Below, piece after piece: positions 62,813 through 64,000 of a stretch of DNA of 64,000 bases; position 1 is the first letter of the stretch, and the number at the start of each line of letters is the position of its first letter. The stretch is from Paracyclopina nana. Its lineage: Eukaryota > Arthropoda > Copepoda > Cyclopoida > Cyclopettidae. The stretch lies in NCBI GenBank assembly GCA_019096065.1, contig JAGUCH010000001.1:7316001-7380000 (forward strand). Reading direction: 5' to 3'. The translations under genes were made by a program, and so were the position numbers. The notes under the pieces were generated by a model. The model was given only the letters and a program-made list of their open reading frames with translations, was not told the origin of the DNA and made no database searches.

Positions 62813-64000
62813 GGTGTATTTTCAAGGGGTCTTCATGGCTCTGTGTTTCCCTCAGTTTCTCCTGGCTGCTCCTTGTTTTTAGCCAGCTCTAGTACAACTG
62901 CTGCGAGCAAACATTGCGTGTTTTGTGGTGGCCAATGCTAGCAGAAATTATGGCCCGAGTCATCTGCAAAAAGAAAATTACTCGAGCTGCAGAAGCTTTT
63001 ATGGGCTCTTGCATTTTATTTTTGGCGTGCGAGCCCGCAATTTCATCAAATATTCAGATAAGACCATGTCAAGGCTATCGTCATCAGTGGAAGAAAATGA
63101 TTGCAACAAAAGTAACGTAACAGCCCAGCGTTTGACGTCACTGTCCAACAGCAGATGGCATGGGTCACGAATCTTCTGTTAAAGTGTTATGTTGTAGCAG
63201 CTAGCATACTCTCAAATGAATCTAATTTACTGCCATCCGTATGAAAATGTAGCTAATGCAAAGTGTTCATCGTTACCAAAATCCGATATCTTGACTGAGT
63301 CCTTACAGAAAACGAAGGAAGAGCTATTTGCTTCCAGGTTGCTGCTTACCTTTGCACAAAGTTGAAAAAGTTTATGATAGAAGCTCCGCTCTCGAGCACA
63401 AAGTGTAAATCACTGGGTGGGTGACGTCGAAATGCACCAAAAGACGTCGAAGAAGAAGATTCTTGCGCGTTCTTGCGAGGAGACTCGAGCGAGATAAATG
63501 CATGGGTGAGAGCTGGCTTTCACGTTGTGTGCATTCCAATCCTTCACGCGTTCCTTTCATTCTGATATATCTACGGTAAATCAATGCTTACGTAACATAT
63601 CATATTGGCAAAATGTCTAATTGCTTCCACAAATGAACGCAAAAAACAAATACACCCCACTGTGCTCAGGTAACATGTTGAAAGAAAAGCTATAGAGCGT
63701 ACAAAAGATGAAGTTGCCTCAATTACTGTGTGTCAATAATCAGTAGCATTCTCTTGTCCACTCCATCTTATTACAAGTCATCGCGGGAACCTGTTTACTG
63801 CGCCAAAACAAGCAGCCTAATTTACGTGTCAAAACGAAGATAGCGCAATGTTCAACACGTAAGAAGAACACTACTACTTTCTAAAATTGCACTAGCTGAA
63901 TGTCATTAGTAAACGAGCTGCATTCTCAGCGTAATGAGAGAGCAGCTTTTCGTAAATTAAGACCCAAGGCTTTTAATCATTCTTTTAAAAAAGGTGAGCA
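62813..64000. other. Non-coding end of window
   Basis: This is the 5' flank of the Ly6 gene. Frames at 62914-63182 and 63372-63584 have no motif or splice support. Confidence 0.4.

Overview
The window is nuclear DNA from an animal, almost certainly an arthropod. Genes are split by short GT-AG introns, mostly 45-80 nt. One gene is a phototransduction-type TRP channel with the INAD-binding tail known from fly TRP. Other genes are a degenerin/ENaC channel, a microsomal P450, an R7-type RGS protein, a Zasp-like PDZ protein and a Ly6/quiver-like protein. Compact genes, moderate AT content and a secreted SETD7-like protein would suit a springtail or small crustacean, but that placement is only a guess. 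I rebuilt the exon structures by hand from reading frame, splice sites and intron phase; all listed junctions keep frame.

Layout. 1-7.6 kb is mostly non-coding, with one weak three-exon candidate on the minus strand (4470-4935). At 7.6-9.25 kb there is a CYP2-clan P450 (+). At 9.35-12.0 kb three minus-strand genes are packed almost end to end: SAMTOR, a C15orf61 homologue and ECSIT, with gaps of 32 and 6 nt. 12.7-19.35 kb is a large RhoGEF (+) of the ARHGEF18/AKAP13/Cysts group. 20.0-22.65 kb is a DEG/ENaC channel (+). 23.05-24.6 kb is an unrecognised multi-exon, probably secreted protein (-). 24.96-28.13 kb is a four-TM protein resembling TMEM221/Jiraiya (-).

28-34 kb is largely non-coding. 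A small protein with an AKAP-like helix (+) lies at 34.5-35.5 kb, a 605-aa secreted basic protein (-) at 36.0-38.4 kb, a SETD7-like SET protein with a signal peptide (+) at 39.2-41.0 kb, a short PDZ/ZM protein (-) at 42.2-43.2 kb and RGS7 (-) at 45.9-47.8 kb. 48-52.6 kb shows no confident gene. TRP (-) spans 52.6-57.2 kb. A Ly6 gene (-) spans 59.5-62.8 kb and has a 2.2-kb intron. Two near-identical MITE-like elements lie in opposite orientation at about 38.0 and 59.3 kb, and a different terminal-inverted-repeat element lies at 58.4-58.8 kb.

Functional links. TRP and RGS7 are both G-protein/phototransduction-type signalling parts, but nothing shows that they are co-regulated. SAMTOR (nutrient/mTORC1) and ECSIT (mitochondrial complex I, Toll signalling) with C15orf61 look like a candidate polycistronic unit. 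This cluster, the signal-peptide SET protein and the unrecognised secreted gene are the most interesting items here. No prokaryotic features (operators, CRISPR, Shine-Dalgarno sites) are expected or seen.
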